A stretch of DNA of 64,000 nucleotides from Hevea brasiliensis (Eukaryota > Streptophyta > Magnoliopsida > Malpighiales > Euphorbiaceae). Positions 1 to 12,978 of this stretch are shown one piece after another. The DNA lies in NCBI RefSeq assembly GCF_030052815.1, contig NC_079504.1, positions 42,118,320-42,182,319 of the forward strand. The letters are read 5' to 3'. The notes under the pieces are model-generated. The model saw only the letters and a program-made list of their open reading frames with translations, did no database searches and was not told where the DNA came from. The translations under genes and the position numbers were made by a program. Every line of letters begins with the position of its first letter. Position 1 is the stretch's first letter.

Positions 1-1560
1 AGGGACTAAATTGCCAATAAAATAAAATCTTAAGGACTAAATTATTTTCATACTGAAATAGAGTTAAGGGTATTTTGGTATTTTTTATTAGAATCAATGG
101 TAATTAACAAAATTTCTAACAGCAAAGATTAAGTTATAAGTTTTATCAAATTTTGATGACTGAATTGCTTGGTATTGAAAATAAAGGAATTAAGTTGTTG
201 GTTTTGTCAAATTTCAGATGTTAAATTATAATTTACTCTTTTTTAAAATTACATTTAAGCTTAAATTCAGTTAATATTAAATGTTAATAAAACAATACAG
301 AAATGATAAAAAAGTAATAGTAATTCTTAAATTAATAAATATTTTACATATATAATTAATTAAAACAAATTAAAATTAATATTTTAATTTAAATAATTAA
401 ATATAATATTTATAATCCTATAATAATATTATATCATATATAAAATTTAATAGAAAATTATATATAAAAAATTAAGGGTAAAAAATACTTTATTTTGAGA
501 TTTGAGAAAACCTATAATTTAGTTCCTATATTTTCAAAACAAATCAAATAATTTCCCAAAGTTTTGCAAAACTTACAATTTAGTCATTCCGTTTAATTTT
601 TCTTCCAATTTGCTATTAATTATAGCGAAAATAACTAAAATACCTTTAACTGTATATGTTTTCTAACTTAAACAATTTAGTCTTTGAGGTTTTGTATTAT
701 AACCAAAATAGTGTAAATCAAGAGACTATTTTGTTTATAAAATTTAAATTAAAGCATTATAATACAATAACTTAGGGACTTAATCATTTTAGTTAGGAAA
801 TATAGATTAAAGGGTTTTGGTTATTTTTACTATAATTAATGGTCAATTAGATAGAAAATTATACAGAGAGACTAAATTGTAGGTTTTGGCAAATTTCTTG
901 GACAAAAATGTTTAACTTTAAAAATACGAGAATTAAGTTATAGATTTTACCAAATTTTAAAGGCTTTCACTTAAAAATTTATATACAAGTCTATATAACA
1001 AGTACAATAATATGCGATACATATTAAAGATAAAATTGACAAAACTAATAATAATAAAAGGAGCATAACATTGATTTTCCTAATTTAAACCTACAATCAA
1101 TTTAAAAAAAAAAAAAAAAAAGTAAAACCTACAACACAAATAATAAACAACAAATTAAGTGTCAACTGAGCAAAACGAGTGACTAAAGGAAAAAGAAATC
1201 TATAAAAAAAAAATAAATTTTTAACCGAAACATAATTTTAATTTTTCATGCAAAAAGCAATTTCTCAAAAGAAAATTGAAAAAAAAAAGAATTAATAATT
1301 TAATATGCGAATAATGTGTACACACAATCATTTTTTCAATTGAATAACCATAAAGAAAAACAATTATTGCGTATTTTACTGACTCAATTTTTCTATTTTT
1401 ATCTCTTGTCAAATTTTGCCATGAAATCTCAATAACCAAACAAACGATGTAATGAAATGTGACCAAATGAAAGAATTATAAAGAATATAATTACCCATAT
1501 TTTTCAACAACGGTGAATAAATGCAAATATCTTCAAATTAAAATGTATAAAGAATGATGA
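1..1560. other. AT-rich intergenic DNA downstream of the TNL pseudogene
   Basis: No gene is supported here. The stretch is very AT-rich. Between about 480 and 960 it holds an unrecognised element-like block: the left part carries 'tataatttagttcctatatt' and the right part its approximate inverse 'gggactaaattgtaggtttt', so the two ends are imperfect inverted repeats. Related 'aaggactaaatt' phrases recur at 1-60 and around 840-960. This layout is common in decayed non-autonomous DNA elements of plants. The family is not identified, and the single short open frame at 1,221-1,466 has no recognisable content. Confidence 0.4.
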
Positions 1561-1569
1561 ATTCATACT

Positions 1570-2136
1570 TTAGCTACTTTTAAAAAAACAAGAAAGAAAA
1601 AGGCCACTTAAAAGTTCCTCTGCAATAGTTATTCCTGGGAGACCCAAATCCTCAAAAGGCTTATCGCACCACATTAATTCCTCTACATCTTCATCCTCAT
1701 GATATATTAGACGAAGTCCACAATTCTTCACCTCTAACTGGTCAGAAAAAAATGACGCCTTAAGTTGATTACATCCTTTCAACTGATATAGACAAGTTAT
1801 GGAGCTAGGAGGCACAGAGCTAACCCAAAGTTGATCAGAAGTGATGCATAAATCTTGAGCGATTTCCATCTTAGAGCGACATAGAAACAAACTTTGTTCC
1901 GACGGCAAATTGTATGCATGCAAGTCACAGACAACAGTACAAGTATCCACTGAAGGAGGCTGATCATGATGGAATCTAAAAACTCCAGATAAAAAGAATC
2001 CTCCCCATCCGTAATTCAACCAACAAGGAGGTAGCTGCAATTCTAATGAAGACCCCGAGCCTTGATTGTTGAACCACACAGGAACTTCACTTGAGGATAA
2101 ACACAATGATATAAGGGTGTTTAAACTAAAGAGTCC
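1570..2136 (-). pseudogene. TNL last exon: C-terminal post-LRR (C-JID-like) domain
   Basis: The frame reads SSSEVPVWFNNQGSGSSLEL followed by QLPPCWLNYGWGGFFLSGVF, the pattern of the jelly-roll post-LRR domain of TNLs (usual form GSEIPEWFNHQ...SIQLPP..W). In TNLs of known structure this domain helps bind the effector. A consensus 'ggctcag' acceptor lies just before 2,136 and would start the exon in phase 0. The exon ends at a stop at 1,570 after a short hydrophobic tail. It is intact by itself. Confidence 0.8.
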
Positions 2137-2488
2137 CTGAGCCAAAATTATTACTTAACAATTAACATGTGTAGCTTTGCAGCAATGTTCTAAGGGAAAA
2201 TAAAACATTTTTTGGTGGATGCATGTGTAATTGGATAGTTATTTAGTAGTTGAGTTGGTCCTGGAATGCACAAATTCTAAAGTTCTTTGGCAAGAAGTCA
2301 GAATGCACATAATGAAATTTGCTATGACCCACAAATATAACATAAAAAAGGAACAAATACATGATACAATATCATATGACACAAAAATATATAATATCTT
2401 TAAAAATAAAAAGTAAGATAGTATACATATACATATATACTGAAAAATGTGATTTTTTTTTTGAAAAATCTAGGGCCCCCCAATATGC

Positions 2489-2546
<58 letters not shown>
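2489..2546. repeat. Compound (GT)n-(GA)n microsatellite in the last TNL intron
   Basis: About 12 GT units pass directly into about 17 GA units. It lies between the last LRR exon and the post-LRR exon, at the 3' end of the open LRR frame, where it hides the exon 4 donor by giving a spurious SLSLSL/HTHTHT reading. Confidence 0.95.
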
Positions 2547-2549
<3 letters not shown>

Positions 2550-2589
2550 ACCAGAGAGAGAGAGTTATGCATCAATAAGAAATGTAGGT

Positions 2590-3541
2590 AACTCATTAGC
2601 CTTGCAAGTGGCCTAAGATTTTGGCCTTGAATCTCAATCAAGCTTACCCATTTTATAAGAGTGAACGATGAAGTTCTTGAAGAGCTTGCTTCAAATGGAT
2701 TAGGAATACTTTCCTGTGTAGTTAGACATTCCGCACTAAGTTGTAAAACGGTTGATGAAAGATCACGCAAGGACTGAAGCTTCTTGCAATCAACGAAGTG
2801 AAGGTTTTCAAGTTTAAAATTTCTACTTATGCTTGTAGTTAGTGAAGTTTCCAAGCAAAAGCTACCCTCCTTACTAAGATATTTGAGATCTGAAGGAAGA
2901 TTATTTGGAAATGATCGAATCCTCTTACAATTGCCAAAAAGAACACCTAAGAGTTTAGAGAGTTGACTAATGCTTTCAGGCATGCTTACAAAATCATTTC
3001 CTCTTAGATCTAGATGTTGTAAAAATGGGAAACAACTTAGATCATAAGGAATCATTCCATCCGTAAGACCGCAATGACTTAGATTAAGTCTCCTAAGAAT
3101 GCAAAAACCTATTAAAGAAGGCAACTCAAAGGACATGGTAGGTGTAGGCTTCTTAGGCATTAGCCACCAAGGGCAAAGACAATCCCATGGCTGAGCTAAT
3201 GGCAATGATGTTGAACCGATTCCTGCTATTTCAAACACTTGCATAGATGTCATATCCCCTATGTTATCTGGAATTTCTTCAAGATTTGAGCAGCCACTCA
3301 ATATAAAAACTTTAAGAGACTTCAAATTACACAGGCTACTTGGAAGAGCTGTAAGGCTTTTGCAATTCTTCATGTTCAGTAAAACAAGCCTTTCTAGAAG
3401 TCCAATAGAATGGTGTACTTCAAGTAATCCTGTACAACATTCAAGTATCAACTCTTCAAGGTATGGGATCTCTCTAAAGTCGGGTGTCTTGATTAAATTT
3501 TTGGAGTAACTAAGATCAATTATCTTCAACAACTTTAAAGG
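2590..3541 (-). pseudogene. TNL exon 4: main leucine-rich repeats
   Basis: The acceptor 'ttttacag' precedes 3,541 and the frame reads PLKLLKIIDLSYSKNL, then repeated LxxLxLxxC/N units: LEELILECCTGL, LVLLNMKNCKSLTALPSSL, LKVFILSGCSNLEEIPDNIG, LRRLNLSHCGLTDGMIP, LQHLDLRGNDFVSMPESI. The LRR surface normally gives effector specificity. The frame stays open to about 2,400 only because it runs into the CT/CA microsatellite. The true donor is not clear; one in-phase GTCAGT lies just before the microsatellite near 2,550. No stop occurs within the recognisable LRR part. Confidence 0.85.
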
Positions 3542-3623
3542 CTGTAAAAGATATTGAAAGGAAATCAGAAAGAAACCGTAAAACCAGAGTAATAAACAGA
3601 TATAAGGAGTTAATCATACATAC

Positions 3624-3902
3624 TCTTACTCCCTTCCATATTTGTTCAATTCTGCTATAAGACAAATGGAGCTCAACAAGTTGATCTGGTTGAAAAGTTT
3701 GTGGCAAAGATTTGAAAGGATACCCACGCCATTCCAAGTACCTTAATTCATTGGAAAGATATTCAATGTCTTTGGAGAGTTTTAAATTGCGAAGTATAAG
3801 CAATCTGAGAGCTTTCATCTTCAAGAAGGCTTTAGAACTCATGTATCTGTCTCCTTGATCAAACATATAATCCAGGACTACACCTTCAATTAGATTTGTT
3901 CC
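3624..3902 (-). pseudogene. TNL exon 3: start of the LRR domain
   Basis: A 279-base, 93-codon exon in phase 0 at both ends. Acceptor 'tttttcag' precedes GTNLIEGVVLD; the exon ends at ...IEQIWKGVR before the donor GTATGT. It carries the standard TNL linker with FLKMKALRLLIL and LRYLEWRGYPFKSLP, which begins the leucine-rich repeats, and LVELHLSYSRIEQIWKG. It has no internal stop. The reading joins cleanly to exon 4 (PLKLLKIIDLS), so the intron call is well supported. Confidence 0.88.
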
Positions 3903-4012
3903 CTGAAAAATCAAAGGCAACAATTAAAGGTGAAAACAACTGAAAGACTTATAACATTTATAATGGAAGTTTATCAAATCAAATATAATTCTTAATATTG
4001 AGTAACACTAAC

Positions 4013-5109
4013 CGTATCATTCATTAAGATGTGACAGACATCCTTATAAAGCCATAGTCTACTACGTCGTCCAGGCTCTTCTCGACATTCTCGATGAACA
4101 ATTTCTTGACCCATTTCTTCAAGCAAATCATGCATCCACACACGGTTGTCTGAAATAGTTATGAGAGATTTATCGATAAGCTCCCTTATACCAATATCTG
4201 GGTATAATCCACCACTTTCCAATACTTTCATCACATAACGTTTCATTTTTCCTTTGAAAAAGCATGCGATGTCAAGAAATATTTTTTTTTGTATTTCCTC
4301 CAATCCATCAAAACTTATTTCAAGCTTAGAATTTTTTCATTGGGAATTTCTTTCAACCTCTTCAATGCACTGTTCCATTCTTTCACAGATCTAGCATACA
4401 AGGAGGAACCCAAAAAATTAAGCGCTAATGGGAGGCCACCTGCATAGTTTACAGCTTTGTTGGATAGCTCCATGTAATCTTGTGGTGGACAATCTTTCTT
4501 AAAGGCTTTCAAGCAAAAGAGTTGAAGGGCTTCATGATGATTTAACTCCTCAACCCTATATATTTGATCTACTTCATGTTGGATCAACAATGTTCATCCC
4601 TAGTCGTTATTATGATTCTACTTCCAACTCCAAACCAGTTTTCATCTTTTTTTCCAACTAAAAATTCTAATTGCTCTAACTCATCAACATCATCAAGAAT
4701 GACCAAAACCTTCTTCCGAGATAGCCTATTTTTTATGTGATAAACTCCATTGTATTCATCATACACATCTATGTCTCTTTCCATCAATGTTGCACATAAA
4801 AGTCGTCTTTGTAAAGTGAACAAACCATATTTTCTTGAAGTTTCTCTAACATCCGCAAGAAAAGCACTACCCTCAAATTGGCATTGCATTTCCTTGTAGG
4901 TGACACTAGCAATAGTTGTTTTTCCAATGCCACCCATCCCACAAATACCTACCATTTTGACATTATTTAGCTCCTTTATATTGATACACAATCTCATTTT
5001 CTCTAATCGTGAATCCATTCCAACAAAATCCTTGGCTATGCTATGACTAAATCTTCCCAATTTGTTAAGTACATCTTTAGTGATATCCTGAATAAACTCT
5101 GACTCCTCC
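4013..5109 (-). pseudogene. TNL exon 2: NB-ARC nucleotide-binding switch, two frameshifts
   Basis: The acceptor 'attgtag' precedes 5,109 and the exon starts in phase with REESEFIQDI, the usual first residues of TNL exon 2. Motifs in order are the P-loop GMGGIGKTTIA, kinase-2 VLVILDDVD, RNBS-B GSRIIITTRD, then GGLPLAL, RNBS-D-like FLDIACFFKG and the MHD-type sequence VWMHDLLEEMGQ, ending at a GT donor after 4,013. Two one-base losses break it. After TTRDEH the frame hits a stop, and [10 protein letters not shown] resumes one base over (about 4,591). After NEKIL the frame again stops, and SFDGLEEIQK resumes one base over (about 4,316). Every core ATP/ADP-binding motif is still readable, so the damage looks recent. 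Confidence 0.9.
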
Positions 5110-5276
5110 CTACAATATAAGAATTTCCTATTATCATAAATAACACAATATTTTAAACATAGAAATAACATTAAAAATATGAAATGTTCAATTTTGCTCA
5201 TATCGCGCACACGGAAATTCTATAATATGCAAAGAGTATATAATAGAGAGAAATAAATAAATAATTCCTAAAACAT

Positions 5277-5510
5277 AGCTTGATGGGTCATTTGTTACGT
5301 CTTTCTTCTATAAGCATAGCTTGGTATTTATAGAAGCTATTTTCCATTGTGCAGTGCACTTTCCTAAAACCTAATGAAAATTATATTTTGTTGTGACAAA
5401 TTGGAAAAGCTTTCTTCTCTCGTTGTGACAAATTCAAAGTCTTTTAATTTTACCTTTGAAATTGAAAGCAAAGTTAATTAAGCATACAGCATAAAAATTG
5501 GGCTAATTAT
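5277..5510 (-). promoter_or_regulatory. TNL upstream/promoter segment, copy A
   Basis: This stretch matches 15,167-15,410, where it lies immediately upstream of the TIR start codon, so it is the native 5' region of the ancestral gene. It contains 'gcttggtatttatagaagc', whose reverse complement holds a TATA-like 'tctataaatacc' in the gene's orientation. In copy A it is fused to intron 1 sequence at 5,277. The promoter survives, but the first exon has been deleted. Confidence 0.65.
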
Positions 5511-6291
5511 ATGTTGCTATTGGGTCAATTTACTCTAATTTTTAGCTGTATACAAAGGAGAGAGAAAGAGGCACGTAAAGGTTACTTGCTTTAAATGTTA
5601 AATTTTCTTTTGATCCTTAATGTTTTATGGAAGTAATAACTAAGTTTTTACATTTTTTAATATTTTTTGAAAAATATTTTACTAAGATAATATTGTGAAA
5701 AAAAAATTTGATGTTATAATTATTGAATATTTAATTTTGATTTTCGATTTTAAGATGAGATTGAAAGAGTAAAAGAATGAAATAAATTTTTTATTTTACT
5801 TTCAATTAATTTTTTCTATTATTGTTATGGTTTTTTTAGGAGGTAAATTATAAAGACAGGGTAGAAAGATAAAGTTTATAGAGAAATAACTTTTTATAAA
5901 TTTTGAGTAGCCAATTATAAAATGTAAAAATTTTTATTTAGTCCCTGAACAAGTCATGTAGTACACAGTTAAAAATGACGACAAATTAGCTCAATTTATC
6001 AATTTTAAAATATAACTAATTATTCAATTTTTATATTTTGTACTTGATTAAATTTTACTATCAATTTGAAAGATCAAATTAATATTTAGTTTATATATCA
6101 TGCATTGTGATTATTTTTTTGACAAGTAACTATTATTCAATATTTAATTAGTCATATTGAATTATCATTTAATTAATTACTAATTAAAGAGTTCATAAAT
6201 TATGCAAAATTTTTAAAATTATAGTATTTCAAAATATTAAACTTTATAAAATTATAAATAATTTGTAACTAAAATATGTTAATTTGATCTC

Positions 6292-6293
<2 letters not shown>

Positions 6294-6324
<31 letters not shown>

Positions 6325-6342
6325 GATATTAATAATAGTAAC

Positions 6343-6386
<44 letters not shown>
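6294..6386. repeat. (AAT)n ... (ATT)n inverted microsatellite pair
   Basis: About 10 AAT units, a short spacer, then about 14 ATT units, so the two arms can pair as a hairpin. The copy B homologue at 16,118-16,274 has the same design with a much longer ATT arm. Confidence 0.93.
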
Positions 6387-6387
<1 letters not shown>

Positions 6388-7896
6388 ATGATGATCACAA
6401 TCGTGCATATATAGTGTACTTTCAATATATACCTTACACTATCTATGACCCTGTCTTTATGAATCATTTTTTTCCAATAAGAACATCTGATGCCTTCCCA
6501 TTCATCTGATATCAAAAGTAAAGCCCCTTTTAGCTGCTGCTAAAAAAAAAAAAAAAAAAATCTGGCTGCCTTAACCTTAGCAACTGTTATCTCTTTAGGA
6601 TAATCTCAAAATTTTAATTTAATATTACATATTTTTCTTCCACACACACATATATATATATATAAAGTTTAAGTGAGGAGAAGCTCTCAGTTCAGATTAG
6701 GATATACTACCAATTCTATTAAAAAATTATAGTACAGTTTATAAATCAACCACCCAGAACAATAGTTAATCAAACTTGAATTCTCAAATCATATAATAAA
6801 ACTTTTATTGAGTTTTATCGAATAAGCCAATCCTCACTAGTAAAGTTAAAATATTTTAATCTTTATATAATTGTCCTAAACTAGAGACCACAAATTAAAA
6901 ATTTGAGGAATTAAAATGGACTTTTTTTTTAAATAAAATCAAGATGTAACATGCTCGCATGATGAGGAAGTTTGTGGTAATTGTTGAAAAAATGGATTAG
7001 GCCTAACTACACTCGGAAAGTTACCTTAAGCGGAGATTTAGATTAAACTAATGTTTATTTCTCTTACTCTCTTTGTTTACTAGAGGAGTTTTTTCATCAA
7101 CAGAAGATTTAGATTGTAAGCCAAGTGTATGGAGTTGAGTCTGTTGACTCTGGGCGATCTCTCTTTGGCTTTTCCCTTCTTGTTTCTTCTCTTTTTTCTT
7201 TATTAATTTTTCTTTTTGCACAAAAAAAAAGAGAAGAGATTTATTAAGTCTTATATTTAGTACAAAGTCATTATCCCAAATCAATGTGGGACAACACACT
7301 CCCTTCAAGCCTAAACATGAACATCTAGAGCATGAAGTTTATAGGTAAACACATCTGTAAGTAGCCTAACATTAATGCAGGGTAGGCTCTGATATTATAT
7401 TGAGAAAATAGACCGTGTCTAACTCCACTCCAAAAGCTAGTTCAATTGGAGGAGGTTTATCCAAATATCTTATATTTAGCACAAAATCCTTTTCGCAAAC
7501 CAATGTGGAATACAACCAATAATGTTGTTAATTACTAGTTGAAATCTTAAGCGAAAGTGAAAGATACAGTTTGAGTGGCGATGGAATTACAAAGAGGACT
7601 TATTTAGCATCATAAATTAGAGGTTCTACAAGAAGTTTTAAGATAAATGGATGCGGTTAAACCAATGTGGAACAACAATAACCAGTAAAGTAGTTAATTA
7701 ATAGTTGAAATCTTAAACATATCTGAAACATATCTAATTGCTTTGATTGAAATTATCTGAAACATATCTTATATATTATATCAAATTATATATTATATAA
7801 AAAAGTGTGCAATCAAAACCCCTTCCCTCCTCCTCTTTATAATTAGGTATATGTATATGCTAATATAATATCATATATATTGTGCTCGGCCCACTC

Positions 7897-8046
<150 letters not shown>

Positions 8047-8768
8047 AGGTGAACATCTATTTAGAATACGTTAAAATTAAACATATTAAAAATAAAGATA
8101 TAAAAAATAAAAGAAAATAGGACATGACAAGGAATAAAAATAGTGGTTAAATGATAAATTTTTTAAAATTTTGTGAAGATTTTTGTACTCTTTAATTTCT
8201 ATCTGTTATTTTGACATAGTTAAAGAATGAATTGCTTGACAATTAAGCTTTGGTCTCTCTTTACTTGATTTACTTATTGGCCTATGCTCTTTCATCTATC
8301 TTTGGGTACTCTTTCAAATTGTAAATTGAATTCTAAAATTATAATATTTAAGTACTTAAATAAATATTTTAAAAAAAGTACTTAAATGCATAAAAATAAG
8401 TTAATTGTTTTAATAAAAATAATAATATATTATTATTGGGGTAGGTTTGAGGGATTCAAGACGGGAAGACCTTCTCCCCATTGCTGCCCTGTGAATATCG
8501 GAATCAAGACGAGTGTTAATTAGCAGTAAAGTTGTTAATTAGCAGTTAAAATCTTAAGCGAGAGTGAAAGAAGGAATGGACGAGATATATTCAATTACTT
8601 CGATTTGAATTATTTGAAAGATGTCTTATATTAAATTATACTTATATATTATTTAAAAAATTGTACTATAAAAGCTACCCCTTTCTAATTAGGTATATGT
8701 ATATGCTAATATAATATCGTATATATTGTTCTTGGCCCCTCATTTAATATATATATAGAGAGAGACTC

Positions 8769-8841
<73 letters not shown>
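8769..8841. repeat. (AAT)n microsatellite
   Basis: An uninterrupted AAT array of about 24 units in copy A. The homologous position in copy B (18,858-18,872) has only about 4 to 5 units, which shows how quickly these tracts changed after the duplication. Confidence 0.93.
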
Positions 8842-8842
<1 letters not shown>

Positions 8843-9687
8843 GTTTATTATTATAAAGTGAATATATATTTTGAATATTCTAAAAGTAAAAATATTAAAA
8901 ATAAAGATACAAAAAAGAAAAAGACAATTAATTGGAAATGACAAAAGAAAAAAAAGCTTAAATGATAATTTAAAAAAAAATTTGTGTAAAGTTATGTATT
9001 CTTTAATTTCTGTCTTTTATTTTGACATAGCTAAAGAATGGATTGCTTGATAATTAAGTTTTGGTCACTTTTTACTTGATTTGTTTATTGACCCATGCTC
9101 TTTGATCTCTCTTTACATATTCTTCGAACTAGAAATTGAATTAAAAAATTATAATATTTAAGTACTTAAATATATGTTTTAAAAAAATAATCAAATGCAT
9201 AAAAATAAGTTAATTTTTAAATAATAATAATAATAATATATTATTATCGGGATAGGTTTGAGGGATTCAAAATGAGAAGACATTTTCCGCATTCTTGCCC
9301 TATGAATATCGGAATTGGGATGAGGTCATAGTGAATTGAATTACAATAAAAAAACATTTGTCATACTTAATTTTGGCCCCCCTCATACCTAATCCTATGT
9401 TCGCGCCTGAGAGAAAGATACAGCTTGAGTGGTGATAGATTTAGAAAGAGGACTTATTTAGCATCATAAATTAGAGGTCCTATAGGAATTTTTAAGATAT
9501 ATTGATGCGATTAAATCAAAGTGGAACAACAGTGACCTGTAAAGTTATTAATTAGTAGTTGATGTCTTAAGCAAAAGTGAAAGATACTGCTTGAATGGTG
9601 ATAGATTTGGAACGAGGACTTATTTAGCATCATAAATTAGAGGTCCTATAGATAGTTTTAAGATATATGGATGCGATTAAGTCATTT

Positions 9688-9780
9688 TTTGAGTAATATT
9701 TGGGCAGCAAGACTTGAAAATTAAGTCATTTATGGAGTAATATTTGGGCAGTAATACTTGACATTGTGAGATATTTTTGC
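9688..9780. repeat. Short direct repeat of about 45 bases, two copies
   Basis: Two adjacent units share 'gagtaatatttgggcag' preceded by 'aagtcatttt' or 'aagtcattta'. The same pair is present in copy B near 19,698-19,790. No coding sense was found. Confidence 0.7.
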
Positions 9781-10439
9781 AGAAATTAAAGCATCAACAG
9801 ATTTTATTGCCAAAAAAAAAAAATTCAACAGTTCAAACAGTTTCAAAAAGTCACCTCTAGGTGGGAAACAATTTTGGAGTTACCTCAAAAAGGATGGTAA
9901 ATAAGTTTTTGGGAAAATTACGTAAAGTCGCCCAACCTGTAAACATGTTTTCAATATTATAATTTTTATAATGTTCTTCTTATTATTTTAAAGAAACTTT
10001 ATTGAGATATTTTTTTAATAACTTATAATTTATGTATAATATTTAAATTAAAATATTAATTTAATTAATTTATATATATAAATATTTATTTATATAAAAT
10101 GATTACACTTTTAATTAAATTATGTTATTTGAATTAAAAGATTATATATATATATAAAGATTTCAGTCAAATCCAAGATAAATATAAAGATATAAAAGAA
10201 CAACATTAACAATGTTATTTGAAATTCTAAATCAACTTAACAAAAGTTTTTTTTTTATTGGATACTCACCTCCATTTTAAATTAAAAAATTAAAATTTTT
10301 TTTATTATCTAAACAAGATATTTTCAAATTTATAAATTTCAAATTCTAAATTTTTGATTCAATATCTAAAATTTAAATCTAAATCCATGAATCCAAAAAC
10401 AAGCTAACTTCTTTTTCCACCTTTTTCTCAAAAATGATA

Positions 10440-11400
10440 ATGTTTGACATGAAATTTGACAGTGACTTAGAGTTTGAATTGCATATAGAAAGAAAAAAGA
10501 AAATTGGATGAAGACTGTGTGTAGGAAAAATGCTAAGGAAGTACGTGAAGACTGGTTCAAGAGTATGCACAGGGAAAATGCTAAGTGAAAATTGGATCAA
10601 GACTACAAAATTCTGAGAAAGTGAAAATTGGATAAATTTTGATTTGAAATCTAATAGTGGCTCTGAGTTTGAATTGCATATCAAAAGAAAATGATAAGAA
10701 AGTGAAGATTGGATCAACACAGCGCAGGGAAAAATGCTGAAAATTGGATCAAGATCATGTACAGGTAAAATGCCGAGAAATTAAAAATTGGATCAAAACT
10801 AGAAAATGTTGAGAAATTGAAAATTGGATAAAACTAAGAATGACAATGGGTTGAGTATTCTCGGATAATTGATCAAACCCTATTGAAAGAAGCTTGAGTA
10901 TTATATAATGAAGTTTGAGACAAGTTATGATTAAGAAAATAATACTCACATTGAATTTGAATTAAGTTTACATTTTATATATTACGGGTGCCCATTACTC
11001 GAATATATTTATATAAATAAATAATTTTATATATATATATATTGAATATTTTATTTTGAATAAATAGAATTTAAATATTTTATAAGATTATTAAAATTTA
11101 AAATATAAATAATTAGTAAATTTTTTTTTATAAATTATTAACTAAAACATATAAAATCAAAAGGATTCAAGTAATATTTGAATAATGATAATCGAATTTT
11201 AGATGAGTGCAGATAGTTTAGAATAAATTCTAATCGAATTCAAAAGGAATTTGATATTAAAATTATTAATTAAATTTAGATAAAGTGATTTTTACAAATA
11301 TATGTTGCTATCTCAAGACTATGTACAAAGAAAATGCTAAGAAAAGTGAAAATTGGTTCAAGACTATGTATAGAGAAAATGCTAAGAAAAAATCTCTTCA
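10440..11400. repeat. Degenerate tandem repeats with 'gaaaattggatcaagact' units
   Basis: Units of roughly 40-60 bases carrying 'aaaattggatcaagact' and 'gggaaaatgctaag' recur from about 10,500 to 10,850 and again near 11,320-11,400. The copy B counterpart at about 20,350-20,440 has fewer units. Short minus-strand open frames here come from the repeat itself and are not credible genes. Between 10,860 and 11,310 the DNA is AT-rich with nothing recognised. Confidence 0.6.
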
Positions 11401-12978
11401 AATATTACTTTAAAAATTAAGAGTACTTCGAAACACAAATTTTAGATTTTTAAACTTTAAAAGCCTTACTCATTATCTTAAAAAATTTCCTCTCAAACAG
11501 TGTGACGCTCCTCACTCGTCTACAGTGTAGCCGAGCGATGAGTGCCACATTCGGTGCCGGAGCATCCTATCTTGTTTTATCATATCTATTGTAAACTTTT
11601 GATGTCATTTAAAACATGTATTCTATGTGTATAATTTTTTTTTTTTGACTTATTTCTGTGGAGACCCGAACAGAGCCTCCCCCGTTTTATTAGCATCTGG
11701 CGAGTTCCACTATCACCTGTTAACATATTCATAGTCATCTCACATATTTCCATATCATATTCTCTTTTATCATATCATTCACAACTATTTATGAGATCTC
11801 AAAAGGAAGTATCATCTATTGCATTCATATGAAAATTCATAGATAATAAATTACAAGTTTTCATTTCAATCTCAAGTTTAATTTCAAGTCCAAAATGAAA
11901 TACATCATAAACTAGTAATTACATCATGACTAAATATAATGAACCAAAATACTAGTCTATATATGGGCCCTACCAAAATACAAAAGACCGGTGAGGTGAC
12001 TCTGGACAGTGGCAGATTTGGTCAGAGCTCTGTCAGTGCACTACTGGTGCTGCTACTGCAGCTGCTGCGGCTGATCTCCAGTACCTACGCGATGGAAAAC
12101 CAACGCGCTAAGCATAACGCTTAGTAGTGCATAATTTATAATAACAATAATTTAACAATTTAAAATAATATCTGCAACTCATAATTTCTGGGTCTTTTAT
12201 TTATTTATTTTTATTGCTCTTTGGAAGCAATTAACATTATCGGGATCTTTTATGATTAATTATTGTATTTTAAGTCTTAATTAATTTTTTTATCAATGCC
12301 CAAGAAACCTATAATAAATTATAAAAGCTGGATGCACGGGTGTATACTGGTTAGACAGCTGTATGTCTATCCAGTATACGTCTGTCAGGCACGAGGCCAG
12401 CTGTCGGGCACGAGACCTGCTGTCAGGCTTGTAAAGCCAGAAATAAAGTAGGTACAATGGCCAGTAAGTAGGCATATAGCCTGTAGAACAACCATACCAG
12501 ACATATATTGTCAGTTCATGATTTTCTCGATAGGCAGTACTGCTATCTGTAGTCCCTAATTGGTATACAAATTTATCCAACTAAATAAATAAGTCTAGGT
12601 ATACTATGGGCAATTAAACATTTTTAATTAATTTAGTGAACTAGTACTGTTCATTGGTACCATTAATTTCATATTAATAGGACATTAGTCCTAATTTACA
12701 TATTCATATCATTTTTAATATTTAATTTTCCTTATGAGTATTTTAATTATCATATATAGCATTTTTCCCATGAACCTTTCTTTAGGTTCATGTTGATGTG
12801 TTATCTTTTATCTAGGAATTTGACTAGGTTAGGATGTCTATTTAGTCATACTTTCTTCATAACAATTGCTCCTCTATGTTTAAACTTGAATTTCAGTTTT
12901 TGAATCACTGAATTTGGGGTTATAAAACTCAAGTTATGGTCAAAATACCAAAGGAACAGTATTTTGGACAATTTCTGG

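Larger units (their letters stand above)
1570..5109 (-). pseudogene. TNL disease-resistance gene relic (NB-ARC, LRR and post-LRR domain; TIR exon missing)
   Basis: Intracellular TNL receptors detect pathogen effectors through NB-ARC and LRR domains and signal through an N-terminal TIR NADase. Four exons can be traced on the minus strand: NB-ARC 5,109-4,013, a first LRR exon 3,902-3,624, a long LRR exon from 3,541 to about 2,560-2,590, and a post-LRR exon 2,136-1,570. Exon phases agree across the first three introns. The gene is broken in three ways. The TIR exon that should precede 5,109 is absent, and the promoter found upstream of the TIR fragment at 15.1 kb here joins intron 1 directly at 5,277. 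Two single-base deletions shift the NB-ARC frame, near 4,591 and near 4,316. Assembly errors could mimic the frameshifts but not the missing exon. A TIR-less transcript is possible but would not encode a complete receptor. Confidence 0.88.
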
